Assembly: GCF_900176365.1 (NCBI RefSeq)
Contig: NZ_FWXY01000026.1
Span: forward strand, 1-52,081
Source of the DNA: Desulfocicer vacuolatum DSM 3385
GTDB lineage: Bacteria; Desulfobacterota; Desulfobacteria; Desulfobacterales; Desulfobacteraceae
Length of the DNA stretch: 52,081 nucleotides
Direction: 5' to 3'
In this document: positions 17,865 to 26,206 of the stretch, one piece after another
How positions within the stretch are numbered: the first letter of the stretch is position 1
Layout: each line of letters opens with the position of its first letter
Notes under the pieces: generated by a model
The model's input: the letters and a program-made list of their open reading frames with translations, nothing else
The model's database searches: none
Told to the model about the DNA's origin: nothing
Translations under genes and position numbers: made by a program

Positions 17865-18347
17865 ATGATACATCCAATGCGAAAAAAGGCCATAAACGGG
17901 CTTAAACCAAACGATGAATTCACCTATACAAGGACATTCACAGAAGCTGAAACTATGTCCTTTGGCGACCTCACCCGGGACTATAATCCTGTACACTACG
18001 ATACCCGATGGACCGACACCAAAAGGTTTAAAGGTCTCATCTGCCATGGACTTCTCATTGGCGGCATGATCTGCGAATTCGGTGGACAGGTGGGATGGCT
18101 GGCCACGGGGATGAATTTTAAATTTATAGGTCCGGTGTATTTTAACGACACCGTAGAGTGCCGGGTCACCATCACCGATATCCAGGAAAACGGCCGTGCA
18201 GAAGCCGAGGCCGTTTTCACCAATCAGCATGGAACCATGGTGGGAAAAGCAAGCATGACAGGGCGCTTGCCTTTGGAAAAAGAAAAATCAATTCTGGAAC
18301 AAATGGTGAATGAGGGCGACCCCACCAACAAACTTACCTTTGAATAA
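17865..18347 (+). CDS. MaoC-like (R)-specific enoyl-CoA hydratase family protein
   Basis: This is a single hot-dog-fold protein of 160 residues. The MaoC/PhaJ catalytic segment is visible as DLTRDYNPVHYD, with the Asp/His pair that hydrates trans-2-enoyl-CoA. It is followed by the conserved ICHGLLIGGM and NFKFIGPVYFNDTVECRV segments. The substrate chain length is not deducible. There is no clear Shine-Dalgarno sequence. ATG 17865 was chosen because homology begins soon after it, and ATG 17877 or the longer frame from 17796 are alternatives. The gene stands alone between a divergent VWA gene and a dispersed repeat. Confidence 0.8.
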   Translation: MIHPMRKKAINGLKPNDEFTYTRTFTEAETMSFGDLTRDYNPVHYDTRWTDTKRFKGLICHGLLIGGMICEFGGQVGWLATGMNFKFIGPVYFNDTVECRVTITDIQENGRAEAEAVFTNQHGTMVGKASMTGRLPLEKEKSILEQMVNEGDPTNKLTFE

Positions 18348-18348
18348 C

Positions 18349-18657
18349 TGCCCGTGGCGGTTTTTATATGAAAAGGTGATGTTCAAGCACCCTCAGCAGA
18401 GCCCCCCCGAGGGGTAATAGGAACCGGCCAATCGAGCTGTCTACAGTTCCGGGCCGGGCCCATTACCCCTCGGGGGGGGCGGTATAATACCATTTTCTAT
18501 ATTCGTTGTGTCCATCAGGGCATGCCCGTTATATGAAATACTCCGCACATCAGGGGACTATTTCATATAAACCGCCACGGGCGGACCGTATTCTGATCCG
18601 GTTCCGCCCACAACAAAGCTTGAAATACGCCTCTGATCTGTGGAGTATTTCATATCC
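18349..18657 (+). repeat. Composite dispersed repeat, full copy 2 (modules A and B)
   Basis: The A module has the GC-rich stem (GCCCCCCCGAGGGGTAAT near 18405 facing ATTACCCCTCGGGGGGGGC near 18461), then TATAAT at 18483-18488, then gtgtccatcagggcatgcccgttat. The B module follows with GAAATACTCC-type hairpins and accgccacgggcgg. This is the most complete copy and fills the space between the MaoC gene and thiD. Confidence 0.85.
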
Positions 18658-18731
18658 CCCCCCCATCAAGGCAAGGATTGATGCATCAAGGGAAAATAAT
18701 TTATATCCCGCCACTTATCTGTTCCAAAAAA

Positions 18732-19541
18732 TCAAGACCAGAATTTATAAAAATGGTGCACCGGGCCATGGCCTTTGCCGGTCTGATAATCAGCCCCGGC
18801 CCTGAGGGCATGGGTGATGTAAACCTTGGCCATTTTCACTGCCGGTTCCAGGGCCATGCCCCGGGCAAGATTGGCAGCAATGGCAGAAGACAGGGTACAT
18901 CCGGTGCCGTGGGAATTTTTGGTATCAATGCGCTCCCCGGGCAAATCAACCATGGCCTGATTCTCTTTATCATACAAAAGATCGCCACTGTTGTTTCCGG
19001 TTAAATGTCCGCCCTTAACCAGCACATTGGCACATCCCAGTTCCGCAAGGTCCAGTGCTGCCTGCTTCATCTCTCCGGCTATTTCAACGGGCCGGTCCAG
19101 CATCACCGAGGCTTCGGGCAGATTGGGGGTGATCAGAGTGGCCAGGGGCACCAGGGTCTGTTTCAGGGCCTTTACCGCATCCTCCCGAAGCAATTTATCC
19201 CCGCTTTTGGAAACCATCACCGGGTCCACCACCACATTGGGGCATTTCCACTGGGCAAGTTTTTCTGCCACGGTTTCAATGACCTCCGGAGAGTGGAGCA
19301 TGCCGATCTTAACGGCATCCACGCCAATGTCTTCCAGTACGGCATCCATCTGGGATGCAATAAATGCCGGGGATACCGGTAAAATATCGGTGACCACCCG
19401 GGTGTTCTGGGCCGTGAGGGCGGTGATAACGGACATGCCAAAGCAGCCAAGGGCTGAAAAAGTTTTAAGATCTGCCTGGATGCCAGCACCGCCACCGCTG
19501 TCTGAACCTGCAATGGTTAATACTCTGTGATAAGATTTCAT
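18732..19541 (-). CDS. thiD: Hydroxymethylpyrimidine (phosphate) kinase
   Basis: The protein has 269 residues and belongs to the ribokinase-like ThiD family, which phosphorylates HMP and HMP-phosphate to HMP-PP for thiamine synthesis. Conserved blocks are TIAGSDSGGGAGIQADLKTF at the N-terminus, DPVMVSKSGDKLL, TPNLPEA and the C-terminal anion hole SHGTGCTLSSAIA with the catalytic Cys/GTGC motif. Length is normal for the family. It is the last gene of the thi cluster on this strand, about 70 nt after thiE. The ATG start has AGGGAA about 10 nt upstream. Confidence 0.95.
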   Translation of the reverse strand: MKSYHRVLTIAGSDSGGGAGIQADLKTFSALGCFGMSVITALTAQNTRVVTDILPVSPAFIASQMDAVLEDIGVDAVKIGMLHSPEVIETVAEKLAQWKCPNVVVDPVMVSKSGDKLLREDAVKALKQTLVPLATLITPNLPEASVMLDRPVEIAGEMKQAALDLAELGCANVLVKGGHLTGNNSGDLLYDKENQAMVDLPGERIDTKNSHGTGCTLSSAIAANLARGMALEPAVKMAKVYITHALRAGADYQTGKGHGPVHHFYKFWS

Positions 19542-19613
19542 AAATATATTGTTCCCTGCAATATTATGTTTTTTTTTAATGTTTGCCCAACGTTTTCATT
19601 CCGGACAGGCCCG

Positions 19614-20225
19614 TTATTGAAAACAGGCACAAAGAGCCCGGGTTGCGGCAAAAGGATCCGGAGCAGAACAGATGGCCGACACCACGGCAATGGAGCGGGC
19701 ACCGGCCTGGATCACCGGGGCGATATTACCCTGATTCAAGCCCCCAATGGCCACCAGCGGATGACGGGAATATCCCTTGATACGTTCAAGGCCCTCCAGC
19801 TCCCAGGGTTCTTTGGTATCGGTTTTGGTGGGGGTGGAAAATACCGGACTGACCCCGATGTAATCCACATCCAGATCCTGGGCCTCAACAACATCTTCCC
19901 AGGTTTCAACGGAAAGCCCGATGATGGCCTTTGGTCCCAGAAGTTTTCTGGCATGGGCATAGGGCATGTCGCTCTGTCCGATGTGCACCCCATGGGCTCC
20001 GGCTGCCAGGGCAATGTCCAGCCGATCATTAATGATCAACGGCACCCGGGCCGGCGCAAGAATATTCTTCAAAGCCAACGCTCTATCCAGAAAGCTGCGG
20101 GTATCTATTGTTTTCTCCCGAAGCTGAACACAGGAAACCCCGGCATCCACGGCCTTTGCCACCACGGTTTCCAGGGGATGATGAATACAGGCGGCCTGAT
20201 CTGTCACCAGATACATTCCCTCCAT
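19614..20225 (-). CDS. thiE: Thiamine phosphate synthase
   Basis: This 203-residue TIM-barrel enzyme joins HMP-PP and thiazole phosphate to thiamine phosphate. Recognisable segments are VQLREKTIDTRSFL (diphosphate-contacting), PLIINDRLDIALAAGAHGVHIGQSDMP, IIGLSVET, DYIGVSPVFSTPTKTD and VAIGGLNQGN. The ATG at 20223-20225 follows GGAGGG with a 10-nt gap. It lies 13 nt after thiM and so shares its transcript. Confidence 0.95.
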   Translation of the reverse strand: MEGMYLVTDQAACIHHPLETVVAKAVDAGVSCVQLREKTIDTRSFLDRALALKNILAPARVPLIINDRLDIALAAGAHGVHIGQSDMPYAHARKLLGPKAIIGLSVETWEDVVEAQDLDVDYIGVSPVFSTPTKTDTKEPWELEGLERIKGYSRHPLVAIGGLNQGNIAPVIQAGARSIAVVSAICSAPDPFAATRALCACFQ

Positions 20226-20238
20226 AATTTACGCCCTC

Positions 20239-21036
20239 CTATGCCTTGAAAAAAGCCTGGATATCGGTTTCACACAATTGATAAAGGGCATCAATGAAAT
20301 TAACCTGAAGGCTGGCCGGTCCCTTGGCAGTTTCCGCAGCCATTTCTCCGGCAATCCCCATCACGGCCATGGCATGGGCTGTGGCCGGAAAAGGATCAGA
20401 ATTTACAGAAGCAAATGCCCCGCAAAGGGCCGTGGCAGTACAGCCAAGACCTGTAACCCTGGGCATCATGGGATGTCCGTTTTTAACGGAAACCTGGGAT
20501 TCTCCGGACACGATGTAATCTGTTTCTCCAGTGACGCACACCACGGCACCAAGCTCCCGGCTCAAAATCATGGCAGAATCAATGGCAAGATCTGATGTAC
20601 TGGTGCTGTCCACACCTTTGGTGGCCACATCCCGATCACACAGAGCCATGATCTCTGAACCGTTTCCCCGGATGATTGTGGGAGGAGCGGTGTGGATCAA
20701 CTCCCGGGCCGTCCGGGTGCGGTAGGAGGTGGCTCCCACCCCCACCGGATCCAGCACAATGGGGATATTCAACTCCTTTGCCCGGGCAGCAGCTATGAAC
20801 ATCGCCTTGATCCAGGCATCACTTAATGTGCCGATATTAATGACCAGGGCACCGGCAATACCAACCATGTCTGCCACTTCAGGCTCAGCATGGGCCATGA
20901 CCGGGGAGGCCCCCAGGGCCAGCAGAGCATTGGCAGTGTTGTTCATCACCACATAGTTGGTGATGTTATGAACCAGAGGACTTTTTTTTCTTATAATATC
21001 AACATCATTCCAGATACCGGATGGATTTATCTGCAT
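20239..21036 (-). CDS. thiM: Hydroxyethylthiazole kinase
   Basis: The protein has 265 residues and is the ThiM salvage kinase that phosphorylates the thiazole moiety. Family blocks are [32 protein letters not shown] near the N-terminus, [22 protein letters not shown], and [13 protein letters not shown] carrying the catalytic Cys. ATG 21036 was chosen over the frame start at 21099 because AAAGGA sits 8 nt upstream and the family begins there. Together with thiE and thiD it makes thiamine phosphate from salvaged thiazole and pyrimidine. No thiC or thiG is present in the window. Confidence 0.95.
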   Translation of the reverse strand: MQINPSGIWNDVDIIRKKSPLVHNITNYVVMNNTANALLALGASPVMAHAEPEVADMVGIAGALVINIGTLSDAWIKAMFIAAARAKELNIPIVLDPVGVGATSYRTRTARELIHTAPPTIIRGNGSEIMALCDRDVATKGVDSTSTSDLAIDSAMILSRELGAVVCVTGETDYIVSGESQVSVKNGHPMMPRVTGLGCTATALCGAFASVNSDPFPATAHAMAVMGIAGEMAAETAKGPASLQVNFIDALYQLCETDIQAFFKA

Positions 21037-21121
21037 TTTATTTTCCTTTAATAAAATCGGGCCTGGCTGTAAAATAAAAATTAAAAAACACGACAACATC
21101 CCAGGCCTGTTTCAATATCTT

Positions 21122-22060
21122 CTATTTCCAGAGATGAATCAGATTGTTCACATCCACCCTGGTGGTGATGAGTCCATGGGCCAGGGCAAAATCTGCAAAG
21201 GCTTTCCATTTTGCCACATCATGGGAAGAAACAGCAGCAAAGTAGGGTCGGGTTAATTCAAAGGCCTGGGTTTCCATGGTTTTATCTGCCTGGGGCACGG
21301 CTGACAGATACAGAGCCAGGGCTTTTTCTGAATGATCCCTTGTGTAGACCTGGGCCTTATCAAGGGCCTTTACAAATCCATGAATTGCCTGGGATTTGTC
21401 TGCCAGGGCCTTGGGACCACATACAAAAATCAACTCTTCGTAATCCGGAATGCCCCACTTTTCCAGCTCAAAAAATCTGGCTGTATATCCCTGTTGGGCC
21501 ATGCCCACGGTTTCATAGGTTTTAAAGGGTCCCATGACGGCATCCACTTTATTGGCAACCAAAGCCGGTAAAATGGTGAATCCCACATTCACCGGGGTGT
21601 AGTCTTTTATGTGGTTAATGTCGGCAAAGGCCTTTAACAATACATCCATGAGTCCGGGCACAGTGTAACCGATTTTTTTACCGGAAAGGTCGGAAGGATT
21701 TTTAATACCCTTGTTTTCCAGAAATAAAAGAGTGGTTAAAGGATGCACCACCAGGGGCGCCACAGCCTTGATGGAAAGTCCCTGGCTTGCGGCAATGATG
21801 GTCTGGGGCTGGTAGGAAACGGCCAGATCCACATTACCCGAGGCTGCCAGTTTCAGGGCATCGGCAGTGTCTGACGGGGTGATGATCTCAACCTCAATGC
21901 CGTTGTCGCTGAAATAGCCCATTTCCTGTGCCACATAAATGGGCAGGTGATCCACATTGGGAAACCAGTCCAGCATGAGGGTCAATTTTTCCGTGGCCCC
22001 CGGGGAGGAGGTAAACAATAGTGATGCCATAAGCATAAATGCGCAAAATAATTTTTTCAT
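21122..22060 (-). CDS. thiY: ThiY-like pyrimidine ABC transporter substrate-binding protein (NMT1/THI5 family)
   Basis: This 312-residue exported binding protein has a Sec signal peptide over residues 1-22 and no lipobox. The NMT1/THI5 fold is clear from LTLMLDWFPNVDHLPIYVAQEMGYF, ALKLAASGNVDLAVSYQPQ, GKKIGYTVPGLMD and LVANKVDAVMGPF. The family binds HMP precursors such as formylaminopyrimidine and delivers them to a ThiX/ThiZ membrane complex. Those partner genes lie immediately upstream. A 220-nt dispersed repeat has inserted between thiX and thiY and may supply its own promoter. The exact ligand is inferred from family and context. Confidence 0.9.
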   Translation of the reverse strand: MKKLFCAFMLMASLLFTSSPGATEKLTLMLDWFPNVDHLPIYVAQEMGYFSDNGIEVEIITPSDTADALKLAASGNVDLAVSYQPQTIIAASQGLSIKAVAPLVVHPLTTLLFLENKGIKNPSDLSGKKIGYTVPGLMDVLLKAFADINHIKDYTPVNVGFTILPALVANKVDAVMGPFKTYETVGMAQQGYTARFFELEKWGIPDYEELIFVCGPKALADKSQAIHGFVKALDKAQVYTRDHSEKALALYLSAVPQADKTMETQAFELTRPYFAAVSSHDVAKWKAFADFALAHGLITTRVDVNNLIHLWK

Positions 22061-22195
22061 AATGTTAGTCCCTATGATTTGTTATCATTCATTCATTTCA
22101 AATAAAACCCACATGCCTGTAGGTACCAGCCACAACGAATAATGAAAAAGTAGTTGCTGTGAGCACCCAGAACCTAATACCCAGTACCCACTTTT

Positions 22196-22412
22196 TCATA
22201 TAAACGGGCATGTCCTGTGGAACACAACAAATATAAAAAATGGTATTATACCGCCGCCCCCCCCGATGGGCAATGGGCCCGGACCGGAACTGTAGACAGC
22301 TCAATTGTCCGGTTCCTATTGCCCATCGGGGGGGCGGCTCTGCCTTAGCTTGCCTTGGAGGCTGCATTGTATATAACTGCCACCAATATAGTCTGCCGGT
22401 GGCAGTTATATC
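22196..22412 (-). repeat. Composite dispersed repeat, copy 3, inside the thi operon
   Basis: This is an A module in reverse orientation: acgggcatgtcctg, then ATTATA at 22241-22246 (TATAAT on the minus strand), then the GC-rich stem. A ccaccaatatagtctgccggtggcag tail lies at the right end. It overlaps the last bases of thiX. On the minus strand its TTGCCC/TATAAT pair points at thiY. Confidence 0.85.
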
Positions 22413-23149
22413 GGCTTCCATTTTATCATTTTTTTCTCAAGTATTCCCACCAGACTCCACATGACAAGTCCCATGGCCGAGAGCCATAAAATAACGGCAA
22501 ACACCAGATCCACCTGGAGACGGGCATTGGATTGAATCATGAGAAATCCCAAACCTTGCTGGGCCCCCACCCATTCTCCAATAACGGCGCCAATGGTGGC
22601 CACAGATACTCCCACCCGCAGGCCTGCAAAAAACTGGGGCAGGGCCCAGGGCCAGTAAAGCAACATGAAGGTGTCATAAAAAGAGGCCCCCATGAGCCGG
22701 AACAACACCCGGTATTCCGGATCACAGTTTTTCAGCCCGGACAAGAGGCTCACTGTGATGGGGAAAAAAATAATAATCCAGGCCATGAACACCTTGGAGG
22801 CAATGCCATATCCCAGCCACACCACCAGAAGAGGCGCCAAGGCAAAAACAGGAATCGCCTGGGAAGCCACCAGAAAGGGAGACAACGCCTTTTCCAGTGG
22901 CGGTTTTGCAAACATGACAGTGGCAAGGGGAATGGCTGTACCCAGGGCCAGTAATATCCCCAGAATAATCTCAGCAAAGGTAATTGCCGCATGGGGCAGG
23001 ATCAAAGATGCCCGACCCACAGCTGTGACAACTATGGTGGAGGGGGGCGGCAATATAAACACCGGTATCTCCATGAGCCGGACGGCACCCTCCCACAAAA
23101 CCAGAATCACCGCCACCAGGGCCGGGGAAAGATAGTTAGATGGTCTCAC
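22406..23149 (-). CDS. thiX: ThiX-like ABC transporter permease
   Basis: The protein has 247 residues and about six transmembrane segments. It carries a BPD-type permease signature, with the EAA loop in FYDTFMLLYWPWALPQFFAGLRVGVSVA near residues 150-178. It is the membrane subunit of the predicted pyrimidine precursor transporter. The start is GTG 23149, overlapping the TGA of thiZ (GTGA) with GGAG 8 nt upstream, so it is translationally coupled to the ATPase gene. The stop codon lies within the end of a dispersed repeat. Confidence 0.88.
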   Translation of the reverse strand: MRPSNYLSPALVAVILVLWEGAVRLMEIPVFILPPPSTIVVTAVGRASLILPHAAITFAEIILGILLALGTAIPLATVMFAKPPLEKALSPFLVASQAIPVFALAPLLVVWLGYGIASKVFMAWIIIFFPITVSLLSGLKNCDPEYRVLFRLMGASFYDTFMLLYWPWALPQFFAGLRVGVSVATIGAVIGEWVGAQQGLGFLMIQSNARLQVDLVFAVILWLSAMGLVMWSLVGILEKKMIKWKPI

Positions 23150-23883
23150 CGGTGTGCTCCTTCTTGAAGTTGAGCCAACACCTTTTCTTTAATTTCAAGA
23201 AGTCGAGGATCGGTGAATTTCCGGGGTTTTTCCTGATCCAGGACAAAACGGTCTGTGATGACCATGGGTAAAGGGCTCAGAATATACACTTCATCGGCCA
23301 AAAGCAGGGCCTCTTCAATGTCATGGGTGATCATGAGAATGGTTTTGTTAAATTCTGTCTGGAGCAAAAGAAGAAGGGACTGCAACCGCCGCCGGGTAAT
23401 GGCATCCAGGGCTGACAGGGGCTCATCCAACAGAATCAAATCCCGGTTGAACATCAGGGTTCTGACCAGTGCACATCGCTGACGCATACCTCCGGATACT
23501 TCGTTAGGCCTGTGGGATTCATATCCTTTAAGTCCCATGCGAGAGAAAAGATTTTCTGCCATGGTCGTCATGGCAGCAAGGGACTGATTCCCGATTTTGA
23601 CAGGCAAAAGAGCGTTATCCAGAAGAGAAAACCATGGCAAAAGCAAATCTTTCTGCTGCATGTAAGCGGCATGGCAGCCCAAATGGGGCAACGCTTCCCC
23701 TTTCCAGGAAAGGGCCATCTTATCCAAAGAAATCACATTGGTAAGCCCGTCAAACAAGGTGCTTTTTCCACAGCCTGAAGGTCCCACAAGAACATTGAAC
23801 TGCCCCTGGGCCACTGTCAGGTCAAACCGGGAAAAAATTGTCTGGCCCCCATATATTTTTGCTGCGCCTGAAATTTTAAGCAT
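23146..23883 (-). CDS. thiZ: ThiZ-like ABC transporter ATPase
   Basis: This 245-residue ATP-binding subunit has Walker A GPSGCGKST near residue 37, the signature region VSGGMRQRCALVRTL, Walker B LILLDEPLSALD and the switch histidine in MITHDIEEA. It energises the thiX/thiY transporter. ATG 23883 gives the usual N-terminus (MLKISGAAKIYGG). The open frame extends to 24030, but those residues are translated from a dispersed repeat and are unlikely to be real; ATG 23925 is a second option. The Shine-Dalgarno is weak. It is the first gene behind the TPP riboswitch, with the repeat lying between. Confidence 0.87.
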   Translation of the reverse strand: MLKISGAAKIYGGQTIFSRFDLTVAQGQFNVLVGPSGCGKSTLFDGLTNVISLDKMALSWKGEALPHLGCHAAYMQQKDLLLPWFSLLDNALLPVKIGNQSLAAMTTMAENLFSRMGLKGYESHRPNEVSGGMRQRCALVRTLMFNRDLILLDEPLSALDAITRRRLQSLLLLLQTEFNKTILMITHDIEEALLLADEVYILSPLPMVITDRFVLDQEKPRKFTDPRLLEIKEKVLAQLQEGAHR

Positions 23884-23914
23884 ACATCCATTGGACCTGA
23901 TTAAAAGGTGCTCT

Positions 23915-24121
23915 GCCCATGGCATTTTTATATGAAAAGGAAAACGCCAACCACCCTCAGCAGAGCCGCCCCCCCGACGGGCAATAGGAACCGGACAATC
24001 GAGCTGTCTACAGTTCCGGTCCGGGACCATTGCCCGTCGGGGGGGCGGCGGTATAATACCATTTGGCTCCGCGTCTACGACCCTATATTTGTTATGTCCG
24101 CCAGGACATGCCCGTTATATT
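23915..24121 (+). repeat. Composite dispersed repeat, copy 4, between riboswitch and thiZ
   Basis: This is an A module in plus orientation. The GC-rich stem has arms GCCGCCCCCCCGACGGGCAAT near 23964 and ATTGCCCGTCGGGGGGGCGGC near 24029, followed by TATAAT and acatgcccgttatat. It separates the TPP aptamer from the thiZ start codon. Confidence 0.88.
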
Positions 24122-24169
24122 AAAATCAAATTATTAAAAAAAGGGGGGGAACAAGGGAGGAAAATAAAA

Positions 24170-24268
24170 AAAGGACTTTCCTTCGCCAGAATTAACTGGA
24201 TCAGGTTCCAGGAGTCGAGGCACAAACTAAGCCTCCTCTCAGCCGACTTTCACCGGCTCCCCCAGTCT
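24170..24268 (-). ncRNA. TPP riboswitch (THI element)
   Basis: Read on the minus strand, the region contains the hallmark TPP aptamer segments in order. GGGGGAGCC is followed by CTGAGAGGAGG, which carries the conserved CUGAGA. Then come ACCTGATCCAGTTAAT (conserved CCUGAUCNRGNUAAU) and TCTGGCGAAGGAA (conserved GCGnAGGGA-type closing). Thiamine pyrophosphate binding would lower expression of the thi genes downstream. Just after the aptamer, AAGGA and TCCTT can pair before a T-run, a possible part of a termination switch. Confidence 0.93.
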
Positions 24269-24295
24269 GCCATTGCTTTTTGCACTGGTTTTTGT

Positions 24296-24324
24296 GAAAT
24301 ATCACGGGGACAACAAGGTGTCAA
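24296..24324 (-). promoter_or_regulatory. Candidate promoter for the TPP riboswitch transcript
   Basis: On the minus strand TTGACA (24319-24324) is separated by 17 nt from TATTTC (24296-24301), about 30 nt before the aptamer. The -35 is perfect and the -10 is weak. Confidence 0.5.
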
Positions 24325-24330
24325 TCCCGG

Positions 24331-24564
24331 TTATTTATTCTCATTCAACCAACCAATGATATCATCTGACTCATACAGGGCTGTTCCATCTATGATTAAA
24401 CACGGTACCTGGGGTTTACCGCCGATATCAATCAAGGCCTGTCGATTCTCAGGGGAAAAATCCCGATCAGCCAGGGGAATGGTAATATCATTTTGCTTCA
24501 TGAAATCAAGCACTTTTCTGCAATAGGGACAGGTGGGGGTCATGTAGAGTTTTAATTCAGCCAT
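24331..24564 (-). CDS. Glutaredoxin-like protein
   Basis: The protein has 77 residues, a compact glutaredoxin fold. The CPYC active site (TPTCPYCRKVLDFM, residues 9-22) and the cis-Pro segment PQVPCLII are clear, with ESDDIIGWL forming the C-terminal helix. The extra Cys after the cis-Pro is notable. It probably reduces disulfides in the cytoplasm with glutathione or another thiol. ATG 24562-24564 has GGGAG 8 nt upstream. It lies immediately upstream of the TPP riboswitch promoter and diverges from the flavoprotein gene. Confidence 0.88.
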   Translation of the reverse strand: MAELKLYMTPTCPYCRKVLDFMKQNDITIPLADRDFSPENRQALIDIGGKPQVPCLIIDGTALYESDDIIGWLNENK

Positions 24565-24743
24565 TTGAGTTCTCCCTTGGTAATTATTGTGGGTTAATCA
24601 TGATCCTGATCCAGTCATCATAACGTTTCCCAGTGAATAATTCCAGTTCTGCAACATAAAGTTCTATGTTATATATGTCGGATCAGGGAATAAATTATTT
24701 GAGCAAACACCCTATTTTTGAACAAAATTCAGGAAAGAGATTT

Positions 24744-25925
24744 ATGACAAACAAAGACGTAATTATCATCGGAGCCGGGGCATCGGGCCTGATGTGTGCC
24801 ATGGCGGCAGGCCGGCACCGCCGCAGGGTGGTGGTACTGGACCATGCAAAAAAACCGGGACAAAAAATTATCATGTCCGGGGGAGGACGGTGCAACTTCA
24901 CCAACACCGGGGTGGAAGCAGAAAATTTCATCTCCCACAACCCCCATTTTGTCAAATCTGCCCTGAGCCGGTTTTCCCAGTGGGATTTTCTGGAAATGAT
25001 AAGTACCCACCACATCCCCTACCATGAACGGGACCATGGACAGCTTTTCTGCAACAACAGCAGTTCAGACATTCTGGAAATGCTGTTAAATGAATGCAAA
25101 AAGGTCAAAGTGGACATCCGGGTGGGAACCACCATTGATAAAATCAGCCAGATGGAAGATGGAGGATTTTCAGTGTCAACAAGCCGGGGCATATTAAAGT
25201 CACAATCCCTGGTGGTGGCCACCGGGGGGCTTTCCATTCCCGGGGCCGGGGCCTCGCCACTGGGATACCGCATTGCAGAACAATTTAATATAAAGGTGTG
25301 GCCCACCCGGCCGGGCCTGGTGCCCTTTACCCTGCATCCGCCGGACAAAGAAAAATTATCCGGCCTGCCCGGCATCAGCGTGGATGCCACGGTGACAGTG
25401 GGACATCACAGTTTCCGGGAAAACATTCTTTTTACCCACAGGGGCTTAAGCGGGCCTGCCATTCTTCAGATCTCCTCCATGTGGCCCCCGGGAGAAGCAG
25501 TGTGCATAAACCTGCTGCCGGACATCAACCTTGAAGAAACCTTTAAAAAAGCCCAGTCAACTTCCCCTAAACGGAAGGTAAAATCCCTGCTGTCAGATTT
25601 TCTGCCCAAACGGCTGGTGGCCGCCATGGTGGGTGAATTCCCGGCAGACCAGGCCCTGCACGCCCTTTCCCATAATAAATTCAGGAGTATTGCCCAAAAT
25701 ATTCATCAATGGCACTTAAAGCCCGGCGGCACCGAAGGATATCGCACGGCCGAGGTCACCCTGGGCGGGGTGGACTGCAATGCCGTGTCTTCCAAAACCA
25801 TGGAGGCACGACAGGTCAAAGGACTATTCTTCACCGGTGAAGTACTGGATGTCACCGGCTGGCTGGGGGGATATAATCTTCAATGGGCCTGGTCGTCGGG
25901 ATGGTGTGCAGGACAATATGTTTGA
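24744..25925 (+). CDS. HI0933/YhiN-family FAD-dependent oxidoreductase
   Basis: The protein has 393 residues. It shows a dinucleotide-binding motif (DVIIIGAGASGLMCAMAA, about 4-21), the family signature SGGGRCNFTN (about 47-56), a second FAD-contacting segment VVATGGLSIPGAGAS and the C-terminal GEVLDVTGWLGGYNLQWAWSSG block characteristic of HI0933/YhiN proteins. The biochemical reaction of this family is not established. ATG 24744 was chosen because AGGAAAGAG lies just upstream; the frame is open to 24666. It diverges from the glutaredoxin gene. A short hairpin at 26006-26029 may end its transcript. Confidence 0.88.
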   Translation: MTNKDVIIIGAGASGLMCAMAAGRHRRRVVVLDHAKKPGQKIIMSGGGRCNFTNTGVEAENFISHNPHFVKSALSRFSQWDFLEMISTHHIPYHERDHGQLFCNNSSSDILEMLLNECKKVKVDIRVGTTIDKISQMEDGGFSVSTSRGILKSQSLVVATGGLSIPGAGASPLGYRIAEQFNIKVWPTRPGLVPFTLHPPDKEKLSGLPGISVDATVTVGHHSFRENILFTHRGLSGPAILQISSMWPPGEAVCINLLPDINLEETFKKAQSTSPKRKVKSLLSDFLPKRLVAAMVGEFPADQALHALSHNKFRSIAQNIHQWHLKPGGTEGYRTAEVTLGGVDCNAVSSKTMEARQVKGLFFTGEVLDVTGWLGGYNLQWAWSSGWCAGQYV

Positions 25926-26005
25926 TTCATGGGACCATAATGAAAACCATGAAATACACCTCAACATTGCGTTACCATTCATGATATCCAAAATCATTGA
26001 AAAAG

Positions 26006-26032
26006 TCGGCTGGGATAAAATCCAGCCGATTT
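26006..26032 (+). terminator. Possible terminator after the YhiN-like gene
   Basis: TCGGCTGG (26006-26013) pairs with CCAGCCGA (26022-26029), followed by only TTT. It is a perfect but short stem, so termination strength is uncertain. Confidence 0.4.
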
Positions 26033-26069
26033 ACAGCAAAAGTACGCCCCACAGCCATGATAAATGTTA

Positions 26070-26200
26070 GTAAATATTCGGGTTGGTTTTGTAAATGTTT
26101 GGCCGGTGCCCCATCTTCGCTTAGTTGGGACTGCGTAGCATACTATCGCTATTTGGGCAGGCCCCAATGAGTGAAGATGGGGTGCTGCCCGAATATTTAC
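26070..26200. repeat. Palindromic fold-back element (about 131 bp)
   Basis: GTAAATATTCGGG (26070-26082) is exactly complementary to CCCGAATATTTAC (26188-26200). Internally GCCCCATCTTCGCT (26108-26121) nearly complements AGTGAAGATGGGG (26170-26182). The left end carries the 31-nt motif also seen at 726-756 and 34107-34137. No gene lies inside. It resembles a small non-autonomous element. Confidence 0.65.
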
Positions 26201-26206
26201 AATATG

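Noticed and set aside
23884-24030. N-terminal extension of the ThiZ ATPase
   Set aside because: It reads through the A-module repeat; similar peptides appear from other copies, so they are repeat translations.
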